A DNA stretch of 64,000 nt from assembly GCA_964563755.1 (NCBI GenBank), contig CAZLYC010000002.1, positions 62,001 through 126,000 on the forward strand, read 5' to 3'. Below the pieces are notes generated by a model. That model had not been told where the DNA came from and searched no databases. It saw only the letters and a program-made list of their open reading frames with translations. Source of the stretch: JABMQF01 sp964563755 (GTDB taxonomy: Archaea; Nanobdellota; Nanobdellia; Woesearchaeales; UBA11576). Below are positions 42,806 through 50,746 of this stretch, one piece after another. Numbering within the stretch: the first letter of the stretch is position 1; the number at the start of each line of letters is the position of its first letter. The position numbers and the translations under genes are program-made.

Positions 42806-45646
42806 TTAAGCCAGATGCGCAAGCTCTATATCTGTCTTTAGTTCAAGTATCGCGTAATAGATGCGTTTCTTGTCTGATACTGAGATGTTCAGCTGCTCGT
42901 ATATGTTTCCTATCTTGATATACACAGCTCTTGCATCGCCGAGCCTGCCCATGCTGACAAGCTCTCGCGCATCATCTATCATTGAGTATATGTCTTCAGC
43001 ATCAGCAGTCACAGGAACACCGGGCTTCTCATACTTGAGCATCTCGTGCTCGACATATTCCTTGAACTCGCCTGATTCGACTTCAGATGCTTCTGCAAGG
43101 AGCGCTCTTTCTTTCTCCTCAAGTTCCTGTTTCTTATGTTCGAGCTCTTTCTCGCGTCTGTCGACTTCCAAAGATATTGCTGTATCGCGCAGGGCTTCTG
43201 ATTTAAGCCCGTCCACTTCGCTCTGTCTTATCGCAATCAGGTTGTCAAGCTCTTTAAGCTTGTTCTCAAGATGTGTTATGTTTGCTCGCAATTCCTTGAC
43301 AGCGGATATCTTGGCCTCTTTCTTCTCAAGCCTGTCGATGCTTGCCTCGAGCTTTGCCTTTGTCTTATCGAGGTCCTTGAGCTTCTTCTGGTAACCCTTC
43401 TCCATCTGCGACTCCTTCGCATCCAGCGCCTTCTCGAAGGCGGACAGCTCCTCTCTGACAGTCTTCATCTCTTGCTCTCTCTTAGGCACTGTAGCCTGAA
43501 GCTCTTCAAGGATAGCTATCTTTTCCAGTATCTCATCCTCTTTCTGCTCGATAGTGAGCTTGTCTTTCTCTATCCTTCTCGCAGCGTCAGATATCTCCTG
43601 TGATTTCTTGTCCATGAGTTCCTTGTCTAGCTCGAGGTCGCGGACAGTTTCCAGCAGCTCAGTTTCCTTGTCTTTGATTATCTTTCCGCTTTCATCAAGC
43701 TCTTTCTTCTTGAGCTCCTTAAGCCTGTTAAGGTCTGAAAGCTCGGCCTGCCTCTGCTTTATCTCCTCATATATCAGGCGCCTGTTCGCTTCTGCCTTCT
43801 GCATAGAGTACTCCATCTCTTTCCTTTCTTGAGCTATCTCGTTCTCTTTCTGCTCGAGTATGGACTGTTTCTTCGCCAATAAGTCGTCGATTCTCTTGAG
43901 GTCTGACTCCTTCTTGGCCAGTATCTTCTTTGTCTGAGCGACGTCTATGGCTGCTTTCTCCTTAAGCGTCAGTTCGCGTTCTCTGCGTTCGAATGATGAG
44001 AGGTCTTTCTCCTTCGCCTTTGTTATCTTTGTTACCTCATCAATATGCTGCTGCAACGATACTATCTGCTGCTCAAGCTTTGCTTTCTCGTCCTGAAGCT
44101 TCGCGACCTGCGAAGATATGTCTGAAAGCAATTTCTGGTGCTTACTGTTATCGTCGTCAAACTGAGATTTGAGGTCTTCAAAGCTCTTTTCCCTCGCACT
44201 CAGCTCTTTTTCTCGTTTCTCCATATCTGCGCCTTTAGTCAGCAGCTCATCTTCCTGTTCATGGAGCTTGATCTTGTTCTTCTCTATCTCTTTTGTTATG
44301 CTTGCTATCTGCTTCTGAAGTTCCTCAAGATCCTTTCTCTTGGCAGGCATGTTCAGTTCCTTCTCGCGTCTTTCTATCAGGTCTTCTATCTCCCCAAGCT
44401 TCTCACTTGCGAGGTCAAGATCTTTCTGCAGGTCAGACCTCTTCTGTGTGAGTTCATCGACTTCCTTGAGGAGCGAAAGCTTATCGCCATTCAGCTCTTC
44501 GACCTTCTCGTCAAGCTTCTTCGCCTGGGCATCAAGCGTCTTTTCCCTCTTTATCAGCCCATCTTCCTTCTGCTGTAGCGCCTTCTGCTTTGCCAAGAGC
44601 GCGGACTCCAGGTTTCCGAGAGCGACTTTCTTGTTGTCAAGCTCTGCATTGAGCTTGTCAAGATTGGCTTTGGTCTTGTCTATGTCACCGAGTTCCTTTG
44701 ATCTTATCTTCATGTTATCAAGTATTGCAGCAAGCTTCATGCTGTTCTCTTTGAGGATAGTATCCAATGAGAATTTCTTCTTCTCTAGCTGTTCTATCTC
44801 ACGTAGTGATGCTCTCTTGTCAGAGTCGAGCTGTGCTATGCTCTTGCCGCTCTCCTTCAAACGAGATTTTATCGTGACTTCCCTTTCCGCAAGCTCTGTC
44901 TTTAGCAGCCTGAGCTTCTCGCGTTCCTGTACCAAGAGCTTCTCCTCGTCATTCATCTTCTCATGCTTCTTCTGCAGTGCTTTCTCAAGTTTTGCTAGTA
45001 TCCCTTCTTTCTGAGCGACAGATTTTATCTTGTCAGAGATGCTCTTTTCTGCAGCATCTTTTGCTGAAGATTCTATCTTCTTCTGCAAATCCTCTATCTC
45101 TTCCCTTCGTTTACTTATCTCCTGCTCCTGGTATGAGATATCTTTTTTCTTTGTCTCCAGGAGTGAGGCGAGCTCGTTTAGGAGCTGTTCTTTCTTTGCG
45201 AGCGTCTGCTCACGTTCATCGAGATATTGTACCTGCTTCTGAGTCTCAATAGGTGCTTGCGCAACAATCGCTGCAGGGACTTCTTTTTTCTCTTCTTCAG
45301 TTTTCTTTGGTTTTTTCTCTTTGTCTTTCTTCGGCTTGAATGAAGGGGCTTCAGGTATCTCTTCGGTCTTGGCCGCAGGGGATGCTGGCTCTGATACCTT
45401 TGCTTCTTCTGGTTTTGATTGCTCTGTCTTTTTTAAGAATAGTTTAGTGAAGAAACCTTTCTTTTCCACTTCTTCTTTCCTGCTCTCGCCTATCGCTTTT
45501 TCAGAATTTTCCTTGGCAGGTTCCTTGACAGTCTCCTTCTTTGGAGATTCTATCTTGAACATTTCAGAAGAATCCTTTGTCTTCTTCATGGACTTGTCCT
45601 TTTTCAGGAGTTCGTCCATCTCTTTTGCTAGTTCCTCGAAACTCAT
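42806..45646 (-). CDS. Giant coiled-coil protein
   Basis: A 946-residue protein. The first 140 residues are disordered, Lys/Glu/Pro-rich. Residues 145-860 are nearly continuous heptads, comparable to SMC or Rad50 arms, but no ATPase head motifs occur at either end. The last 60 residues (AEDIYSMIDDARELVSMGRL and on) form a small helical, TPR-like cap. It is probably a structural or scaffolding filament in the cytoplasm. GGGGGATAACA precedes the ATG. Confidence 0.75.
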   Translation of the reverse strand: MSFEELAKEMDELLKKDKSMKKTKDSSEMFKIESPKKETVKEPAKENSEKAIGESRKEEVEKKGFFTKLFLKKTEQSKPEEAKVSEPASPAAKTEEIPEAPSFKPKKDKEKKPKKTEEEKKEVPAAIVAQAPIETQKQVQYLDEREQTLAKKEQLLNELASLLETKKKDISYQEQEISKRREEIEDLQKKIESSAKDAAEKSISDKIKSVAQKEGILAKLEKALQKKHEKMNDEEKLLVQEREKLRLLKTELAEREVTIKSRLKESGKSIAQLDSDKRASLREIEQLEKKKFSLDTILKENSMKLAAILDNMKIRSKELGDIDKTKANLDKLNAELDNKKVALGNLESALLAKQKALQQKEDGLIKREKTLDAQAKKLDEKVEELNGDKLSLLKEVDELTQKRSDLQKDLDLASEKLGEIEDLIERREKELNMPAKRKDLEELQKQIASITKEIEKNKIKLHEQEDELLTKGADMEKREKELSAREKSFEDLKSQFDDDNSKHQKLLSDISSQVAKLQDEKAKLEQQIVSLQQHIDEVTKITKAKEKDLSSFERRERELTLKEKAAIDVAQTKKILAKKESDLKRIDDLLAKKQSILEQKENEIAQERKEMEYSMQKAEANRRLIYEEIKQRQAELSDLNRLKELKKKELDESGKIIKDKETELLETVRDLELDKELMDKKSQEISDAARRIEKDKLTIEQKEDEILEKIAILEELQATVPKREQEMKTVREELSAFEKALDAKESQMEKGYQKKLKDLDKTKAKLEASIDRLEKKEAKISAVKELRANITHLENKLKELDNLIAIRQSEVDGLKSEALRDTAISLEVDRREKELEHKKQELEEKERALLAEASEVESGEFKEYVEHEMLKYEKPGVPVTADAEDIYSMIDDARELVSMGRLGDARAVYIKIGNIYEQLNISVSDKKRIYYAILELKTDIELAHLA

Positions 45647-45702
45647 TGTTATCCCCCTTTTTTAGACCGAAAAATAATGAAAATGAATATGTGGCCTTAG
45701 TG

Positions 45703-45759
45703 TATCGCATATAGCGATATGACTATTTGCTGCCTACATCCTACCCCCATTTTAATGGG
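45703..45759. promoter_or_regulatory. Paired hairpins upstream of the giant coiled-coil gene
   Basis: The 262-bp gap 45647-45908 holds TATCGC-ATATA-GCGATA (45703-45719) and CCCAT-TTTA-ATGGG (45746-45759). They lie 60-110 bp before the minus-strand start at 45646, and may be in its leader if transcription starts from the AATAAATTTATT element near 45775. Confidence 0.35.
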
Positions 45760-45865
45760 CTGTCTGAAATAAATTTATTTTATAAACTTTTATGACCACT
45801 CCAGAATGGGAAGATTTAAAAAGCTCTCGACAGGCGTTTTAAGCGTATTTTTCACAAGCAATAAG

Positions 45866-45873
45866 TTTATAAA
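45866..45873 (+). promoter_or_regulatory. TATA box of the Zn-ribbon/EF1B operon
   Basis: TTTATAAA, about 40 bp before ATG 45909. It is flanked by CTCCAGAAT (45799-45807) and its complement ATTCTGGAG (45891-45899); the second arm overlaps the ribosome site GGAGG. Confidence 0.5.
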
Positions 45874-45908
45874 GAACTGTAAAAAAATCGATTCTGGAGG
45901 TTTTTAGA

Positions 45909-46079
45909 ATGGAAGACATCATTTGCTCATCTTGCAAGAAAAGAATAACAAACATGAAAGGCACTACTTCATTCATGTGCCCTAAATGCGGCAAAGTAAA
46001 GATAGTCAGATGCGGGCATTGCAGGGAAATAGTCACAAAATTCAAGTGCCAAGAATGTGGCTTTGAAGGACCGAACTAA
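45909..46079 (+). CDS. Zn-ribbon RNA-binding protein (COG2888-like)
   Basis: A 56-residue protein with four CxxC-type zinc knuckles: CSSC, CPKC, CGHC and CQEC, eight cysteines that bind two zinc ions. Small archaeal proteins of this kind are predicted to act in translation. The link is supported here by the aEF1-beta gene only 13 nt downstream, a known archaeal gene pair. GGAGG lies 8 nt before the ATG. Confidence 0.88.
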   Translation: MEDIICSSCKKRITNMKGTTSFMCPKCGKVKIVRCGHCREIVTKFKCQECGFEGPN

Positions 46080-46092
46080 ACGAGGTATAAAC

Positions 46093-46371
46093 ATGGGTAC
46101 AGCAGTAGTAACTCTTTCAATAATGCCTGAATCACCAGAAACTGACCTTGATGAGATAAAAGTCGAAGTTGCAAAGCATGTAAGGGATTTTGCAGGCGAA
46201 CGTGATACAAAGACAGAGATAGTGCCGATAGCATTCGGACTCAAGAGGCTGAATTTCCTGTTCGTCATGGATGAGAATTTGGGCTCTCCTGATGTTGTTG
46301 CAGAGAAGGTCGCGACAATCAAAGGTGTGCAGAGCGCTGAAGTGACTGACGTTAGAAGGGCTATAGGATAA
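46093..46371 (+). CDS. ef1b: Translation elongation factor aEF1-beta
   Basis: A 92-residue aEF1B. It is the guanine-nucleotide exchange factor for EF1A. The compact alpha/beta domain has MGTAVVTLSIMPES at the start, AFGLKRLNFLFVMDE in the middle, and a C-terminal VQSAEVTDVRRAIG. ATG 46093 follows GAGGTATAAAC; the frame opens at 46057, inside the upstream Zn-ribbon gene. Confidence 0.93.
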   Translation: MGTAVVTLSIMPESPETDLDEIKVEVAKHVRDFAGERDTKTEIVPIAFGLKRLNFLFVMDENLGSPDVVAEKVATIKGVQSAEVTDVRRAIG

Positions 46372-46430
46372 ATATTTTTATCTTGGTTATTCTTATTTTA
46401 TTCTATCATAATTTTAAATTTTATGCAGAA

Positions 46431-47291
46431 TTATTCTAAGATGCAGCCAGAGATATCAACGTAGTGCTCAAGGCAGCCAGGCGTCTCGTAGACATCATCT
46501 ATGATACCATCAGGTCCCTTGACATAAGAAGGTATTTTGTCTTTCGCAACGAGGGTATTGTTCCTCGCATCAGTATATCGCTCGAATACGATGTGTGAAT
46601 AGTCCTTGTTCGCCTTGGCAAGTTTGAAGTTGAATGATCCTTGGTCAAGGTACTCCCTATTGACCATGTTAGTGTCCTTATCATCCTTGCTGAACGAAAC
46701 TTTTGTCTTGCCTTGCTCGAACTCGAATGCGACCTTGTATTTTCCTCTGTCCTTTCCAGTCATGTAAGGTGTTTTCCAGTACGCGACTTTGAGCACATCT
46801 TCGCTTGTTATTTTCGGGTCTGTGCCGATATATCTTCCAAGTTCCTGGATGAATAATGCTGTAGTTCCAAGTTTGTTTTCAAATCTTGTATCAAATGAGA
46901 ATTCTACTTTTCCTCTTGCTTCCTGCTCAGAGATGTCGACACTTATGCCTATTGTCTCGCCCTTCATGCCAAGCTTGCCTACAAATTTACCATTGACACT
47001 GAGCATGTATGTCTCGTTTGTGAAACAATAATCTGCGAGCTTCTCTACTCTTGATTCTATAGAATTCAGGCCAAACTCGCGTGAGAGGTCGTCTTCAATA
47101 TCGTTATATCTCTTCTGCGACCTTCTATCAATCTTCTTTGTCTTGCCTGTCCTTGAAAAGAAATCTATGACATTTGGAGGAAGATTCCTCTCTTGGTAAG
47201 ATTCTGTTACCTTGTCTTCTATACCAGAGATTTCGCTTAGGTCAGCGAGCAGGTCGCTGAAATCCTCTGCTGTGTTTTGACATGTGACCAT
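46431..47291 (-). CDS. Hypothetical protein
   Basis: A 286-residue soluble protein I do not recognise. A short helical N-terminus is followed by a long beta-rich region (about residues 100-280) with one Cys pair near each end. ATG 47291 follows AAGGT; the frame extends to 47327. The promoter has TATA sequence at 47330-47337 and an inverted repeat just upstream, so the gene may be regulated. Confidence 0.62.
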   Translation of the reverse strand: MVTCQNTAEDFSDLLADLSEISGIEDKVTESYQERNLPPNVIDFFSRTGKTKKIDRRSQKRYNDIEDDLSREFGLNSIESRVEKLADYCFTNETYMLSVNGKFVGKLGMKGETIGISVDISEQEARGKVEFSFDTRFENKLGTTALFIQELGRYIGTDPKITSEDVLKVAYWKTPYMTGKDRGKYKVAFEFEQGKTKVSFSKDDKDTNMVNREYLDQGSFNFKLAKANKDYSHIVFERYTDARNNTLVAKDKIPSYVKGPDGIIDDVYETPGCLEHYVDISGCILE

Positions 47292-47329
47292 TTTGTTACC
47301 TTGAAAAACAAGGTAATGAACGCTCAAAG

Positions 47330-47337
47330 GGTATATA
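47330..47337 (-). promoter_or_regulatory. TATA box of the 47291 gene
   Basis: Minus strand CTTATATACC-like sequence, about 40 bp before the ATG. The leader would be about 17 nt. Confidence 0.45.
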
Positions 47338-47342
47338 AGGAT

Positions 47343-47366
47343 TTTTTAGTGTTTTTTTACTAAAAA
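47343..47366. promoter_or_regulatory. Inverted repeat at the BRE position
   Basis: TTTTTAGT and ACTAAAAA are perfect 8-bp arms around an 8-nt spacer. It lies directly upstream of the minus-strand TATA box, where a bound repressor would block TFB. A further palindrome, GAATTCAAGAATTC, is at 47382-47395. Confidence 0.4.
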
Positions 47367-47397
47367 CGAATAATAATGTTAGAATTCAAGAATTCAT

Positions 47398-47449
47398 AAA
47401 AAATGTGGCAAGGTGCTGCCCTCCCACCCCCGTAAGAGCAGCCCTTGCC
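47398..47449 (-). terminator. GC-rich hairpin with T tract after cdc6
   Basis: On the minus strand GGCAAGG-GCTGC pairs with GCAGC-A-CCTTGCC (47449-47407), giving 12 bp with one bulged A. It is followed by ACA and six T. It starts about 50 nt past the cdc6 stop. It could be a terminator or the 3' end of a small RNA; its G-rich loop is unusual in this AT-rich gap. Confidence 0.5.
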
Positions 47450-47501
47450 GTGGTCCCCAAAATGGAGCATGATTCCGTGATAATCCTGTATGATATATGA
47501 G

Positions 47502-48683
47502 TTATAATGAATCGCGTATTGACTTGATTAGCTTCTTCCTTGTAGCTATATCAACTTCCAGGCTTATTGTCCTGCTTTTCTTTCTAAGAGTCCTGAGCCA
47601 AGTGACTTCTGATTTTATCAGGCCAAGTTCAGAGAAGTTAACAAGGAAAGTCCTTATCCTCCTGACTGATAATGGTTGTACATTCTGTTTCTCGCAGAGC
47701 TCGACATATCCCTTGAACACTCTTCCGCCATCAAGGTTTGAGCTGTTGAGTTTAAGCATCGCGAGATATAGCAGTTTCTGGTGCTTTGCAAGAGTGGTCA
47801 CCATGTTGAAGATAGTATCTTTCTCCAGGCTCCTGTCTGCCTCATCGACAAAATCAAGAGTTACCTTGTTGCCCCCTTTTGCTATTGCAATCTTTGCGCA
47901 GCTGTCAAGAAGTTCTAGGGCCTTTCTTGCGTCCCCTCCTCTCGAAGCTTCTATTTCAGCGATTTTCTGCATGACCTGATCTGACACGACATCCTTGCTG
48001 AATGCGTATTTCACCCTGTCTTTCAAGATGTCCTGCAGTTCTTCTGAGGTGTATGGAGAGAATACTACTCTCACTCTTCCAAGAGTAGACTGTGTTCTTG
48101 GCTTGATATAATCCGCCACGCGCACGTCGTTTGATATGAGTATCGTCGATACTTTCGACTCTACTTTTTCATTTATCCTGCTGAGCCTATATATTATATC
48201 GTCGCCTGATTCCTTCAATGCATAATCTACTTCGTCAAGAACGACTATTATGTTGGTCTTAAGGTCCGCAGTTATTTTTGCGAATTCGCTTATCGCTTTT
48301 GCCCGGGTCCATCCGACCCTAGGGTATGTCTTTCCAGGATTTATCTGGCTGAGAACATCTACAAGTATTGTTGTCTCTGTCCTGTTCTCTGAGCAGTTGA
48401 CATAAGCTTTTGTCAGCTTGATGTCTCTTTTCTTTGCCTCATCTGAAAGCTCATCGATGAGTTCAGTTATGACTGCTGTCTTGCCTGTTCCCGGATTGCC
48501 GTAGACGAAAACACAAGATACGGCAGAATTCATCAGAATAGGAGCGAGCTCCATGACGAGCTCGTTTTTCTGCTCAGTCCTGTGGACCAAGCCTGTCGGA
48601 GGCACTAACGTGTACAATACGTCTCTGTTCAGATATACTGGATTCTGCAGTACTGACGCAAATGTCACCGCTCTTTTTTCCAT
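47502..48683 (-). CDS. cdc6: Orc1/Cdc6 replication initiator
   Basis: A 393-residue AAA+ ATPase. Walker A GNPGTGKT is at residues 62-69 and Walker B IVVLDEVDYA follows. The arginine-finger region and a C-terminal winged helix (from about residue 310) complete the fold. It marks replication origins and loads MCM. ATG 48683 follows GGTGGA; the frame extends to 48869, but that part has no homology-like features. It is divergent from trm1, and its promoter carries a GGAA-repeat array. Confidence 0.93.
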   Translation of the reverse strand: MEKRAVTFASVLQNPVYLNRDVLYTLVPPTGLVHRTEQKNELVMELAPILMNSAVSCVFVYGNPGTGKTAVITELIDELSDEAKKRDIKLTKAYVNCSENRTETTILVDVLSQINPGKTYPRVGWTRAKAISEFAKITADLKTNIIVVLDEVDYALKESGDDIIYRLSRINEKVESKVSTILISNDVRVADYIKPRTQSTLGRVRVVFSPYTSEELQDILKDRVKYAFSKDVVSDQVMQKIAEIEASRGGDARKALELLDSCAKIAIAKGGNKVTLDFVDEADRSLEKDTIFNMVTTLAKHQKLLYLAMLKLNSSNLDGGRVFKGYVELCEKQNVQPLSVRRIRTFLVNFSELGLIKSEVTWLRTLRKKSRTISLEVDIATRKKLIKSIRDSL

Positions 48684-48750
48684 GATTACTACTCCACCCC
48701 TTTTCCCCAGCAAGAATGCATAAGGAATATGCCCAAGAGAGGTATGCTCA

Positions 48751-48783
48751 TATTTAAAACTTCCCTTTTTTCCGTTAGTTCCG
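48751..48783 (-). promoter_or_regulatory. cdc6 promoter with 9-bp-period GGAA array
   Basis: On the minus strand CGGAA, CGGAA and GGGAA begin at 48783, 48774 and 48765, and TTTAAATA begins at 48758. The period (9) and the 7-bp step to the TATA box equal those at 16631-16674. It lies within the 220-bp cdc6-trm1 divergent region, a possible but unproven origin. Confidence 0.5.
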
Positions 48784-48872
48784 ATAATGATAATAGATGC
48801 TATGATTGCCGAAAAGTCAGGAAGAAAAAAATAATGGCATGAGTGCCATCTAAAGAGACACGAAGCCAAAAG

Positions 48873-48880
48873 TTTAAATA
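48873..48880 (+). promoter_or_regulatory. TATA box of trm1
   Basis: TTTAAATA is centred 27 bp before ATG 48904; a leaderless mRNA is predicted. Confidence 0.5.
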
Positions 48881-48903
48881 AAAACCTTTAGAGAAAAAAT
48901 AAC

Positions 48904-49965
48904 ATGTTCAAAAGACTGACAGAAGGCAAGATAATCTTCGAAGCTCCTGCAGAAGAGAAGATATCTGCAAAGCTTCCGGTATTCTATAATCCTGCCATGA
49001 AGCTGAACCGCGACATCACAATACTGTTAATTAAGAGTATTGACAAAGAAAATATACGTGTCTGCGACCTTCTTGCAGGTACAGGTATACGTTCGCTTAG
49101 GCTCCTGACAGAAATCCCAGAACAAAAAATAGAGTCCATAACAATAAATGACTCGAATAAGAAGTCTGTTGATAACATAAAAGAGAACATCGCGCTTAAT
49201 GAGCACAATTTCGCAAACAAGAGAGTGGAGATAGAAATAACAAATAAGGATGCAGTGGACCTGCTCATAAACTCAAAAGGTTTTGAGTATATAGACATTG
49301 ATCCATTCGGAACTCCTAATCCATTCCTTGATTCTGCCATAGTGCGTATTGCGAGGGATGGCATACTTGCAGTCACTGCGACAGACACTTCATCTCTTGC
49401 AGGGACTTTTCCAAAGACTTGCATGAGGAATTATTGGGCAAAGCCAGACAGGGGCAGCATGAAGCATGAGATGGGAGTAAGGATTCTGATACGTAAAGTC
49501 CAGATGATTGGCGCTCAGCATGAGAAAGCGATGATTCCTATTTTCTCATACTCAAAAGAGCATTATATGCGTGTCTTTTTCAGATGCAAGAAGAGCAAGA
49601 CCGAAGCTGACAAGGTGATGCAAAAGCACGGGATGTTTGGAGAATCTGGCCCGATGTGGCTAGGCAACCTTTGGGATAAAAAACTTGTTGAGAATATGAT
49701 TCTTATGAATAAGGACTACGATTTTGACACTAAATTCCTGCAGCTCATAGAAGAAGAGAGCAGGATTGACTCTATAGGTTTCCACGACGTGCATGCCTTG
49801 TGCAAGAAGCTCCATTCACAGGTGCCTAAGTTTGACAGCATCTATGAAGAGCTGAAGACAAGAAAACTGGAATTCTCAAGAACTCATTTCTCTGAGCACG
49901 GCATAAGGTGCAACATATCCGAAAATGATATGCTTGAGATAATCAAGAAAGTAACATCAAAATAA
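48904..49965 (+). CDS. trm1: tRNA (guanine26-N2)-dimethyltransferase Trm1
   Basis: A 353-residue Trm1. It makes m2G/m2,2G at position 26 of tRNAs. The N-terminal EGKIIFEAPAEE motif, SAM site CDLLAGTGIRSLRL and catalytic DIDPFGTPNPFLDSA are all present. A C-terminal domain with YMRVFFRC follows. It is divergently transcribed from cdc6. The structured RNA copy C begins 9 nt after its stop, on the other strand. Confidence 0.93.
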   Translation: MFKRLTEGKIIFEAPAEEKISAKLPVFYNPAMKLNRDITILLIKSIDKENIRVCDLLAGTGIRSLRLLTEIPEQKIESITINDSNKKSVDNIKENIALNEHNFANKRVEIEITNKDAVDLLINSKGFEYIDIDPFGTPNPFLDSAIVRIARDGILAVTATDTSSLAGTFPKTCMRNYWAKPDRGSMKHEMGVRILIRKVQMIGAQHEKAMIPIFSYSKEHYMRVFFRCKKSKTEADKVMQKHGMFGESGPMWLGNLWDKKLVENMILMNKDYDFDTKFLQLIEEESRIDSIGFHDVHALCKKLHSQVPKFDSIYEELKTRKLEFSRTHFSEHGIRCNISENDMLEIIKKVTSK

Positions 49966-49973
49966 CAAAAAAG

Positions 49974-50072
49974 CACCAACAACACGCTCGCACTGCTTCT
50001 TAGACTGCTGTTTTTCGCCCAACTGCAATCATTTCAGAAGAGTTATTTTATGCTCGCTAGGTTTTGTTGGTG
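49974..50072 (-). ncRNA. Copy C of the three-copy structured RNA element
   Basis: On the minus strand the stem CACCAACAA (50072-50064) pairs with TTGTTGGTG (49982-49974). It brackets CCTAGCGAGC (50061-50052), GCAGTTGGGC (50026-50017) and GCGAGCG (49991-49985), with intervals of 25 and 25 nt. It fills the gap between convergent trm1 and the HTH gene. CTTTTTTG follows the stem on this strand. Confidence 0.65.
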
Positions 50073-50079
50073 AGAAATA

Positions 50080-50661
50080 TTAATGCGTCATCTCAGCGTT
50101 CATGAACTGTTCCTTTATCGCTCTCTCTCCGCTTTCTGTAACTTCAAACATCGTCCTGTTGCTCTCTTTTATTCTCTTGATAAGGTTAAGCTCTTCAAGT
50201 CTCTTTGCGTATTTTGAGACGCTGGATGATTTTGACGCAGGGTCGACATAAGGATACACTTCCTGTGTGAGTATCTTGAGTTGCACTGGTTTTCCTGTCT
50301 CTGATTTCATCTTTGAGCAGAGCAGGAGTATCCTCTGCTCCAGTTGTGTCAAGCTGTACTGCACCTGATATGCTCTAGGGGTTTCTTTTTTCCCGTCCAT
50401 TATATCCCGAAGCTTGTCAAGCTGCTCTATGAACTGCTTTCCTTTCTGTGTTATACTGAATATCTTATCTGTCTGTCCATCATCAGCATTGATAAGTCCT
50501 GAAGAGAACAGGTTGTATATCGATTCAGAAGCTACGTTTATTTTTTCGCAGAGTTCAGAATAATGCATGGTATGCTTTTTGCTCTCACCGAACTCATTAT
50601 CATACAGAATCTTGAGAATGTTTATGCTGGCCCTATCTTTAAGGAGGTGGTGCAATTGCAT
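50080..50661 (-). CDS. Two-domain winged-helix regulator
   Basis: A 193-residue protein. Both halves look like winged helices (MHYSELCEKINVASESIYNL, then PVQLKILTQEVYPYVDPASK). ATG 50661 is placed 27 bp after the centre of TATA sequence TTTTTATA (50692-50685), giving a leaderless mRNA. The longer frame to 51081 is antisense to aIF5B and is rejected. It is divergent from infB. The target is unknown. Confidence 0.72.
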   Translation of the reverse strand: MQLHHLLKDRASINILKILYDNEFGESKKHTMHYSELCEKINVASESIYNLFSSGLINADDGQTDKIFSITQKGKQFIEQLDKLRDIMDGKKETPRAYQVQYSLTQLEQRILLLCSKMKSETGKPVQLKILTQEVYPYVDPASKSSSVSKYAKRLEELNLIKRIKESNRTMFEVTESGERAIKEQFMNAEMTH

Positions 50662-50684
50662 GGTTGTCAATGCCTGATTTCGTG

Positions 50685-50724
50685 TATAAAAACGTTTTGT
50701 TTGGTCAATGGCAACCTTTAAAAA
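50685..50724. promoter_or_regulatory. Divergent TATA boxes between HTH gene and infB
   Basis: The minus TATA TTTTTATA (50692-50685) and the plus TATA CTTTAAAAA (50716-50724) each lie 27 bp, centre to ATG, from their genes. Both transcripts should be leaderless. Confidence 0.5.
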
Positions 50725-50746
50725 CACCCCATTTTTCTTTATATCT

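Noticed and set aside
42861..45665. Long plus-strand ORFs antisense to the coiled-coil gene
   Set aside because: They are Ser/Leu-rich mirror frames of heptad codons, with no ribosome sites.
48684..48869. N-terminal extension of Orc1/Cdc6
   Set aside because: It covers the promoter with the GGAA array and has no conserved features; ATG 48683 has a ribosome site.
48684..48903. Replication origin with ORB elements next to cdc6
   Set aside because: Location is suggestive, but I see no recognisable ORB (TTCCANNTGAAA-type) repeats; only the GGAA array was recorded.
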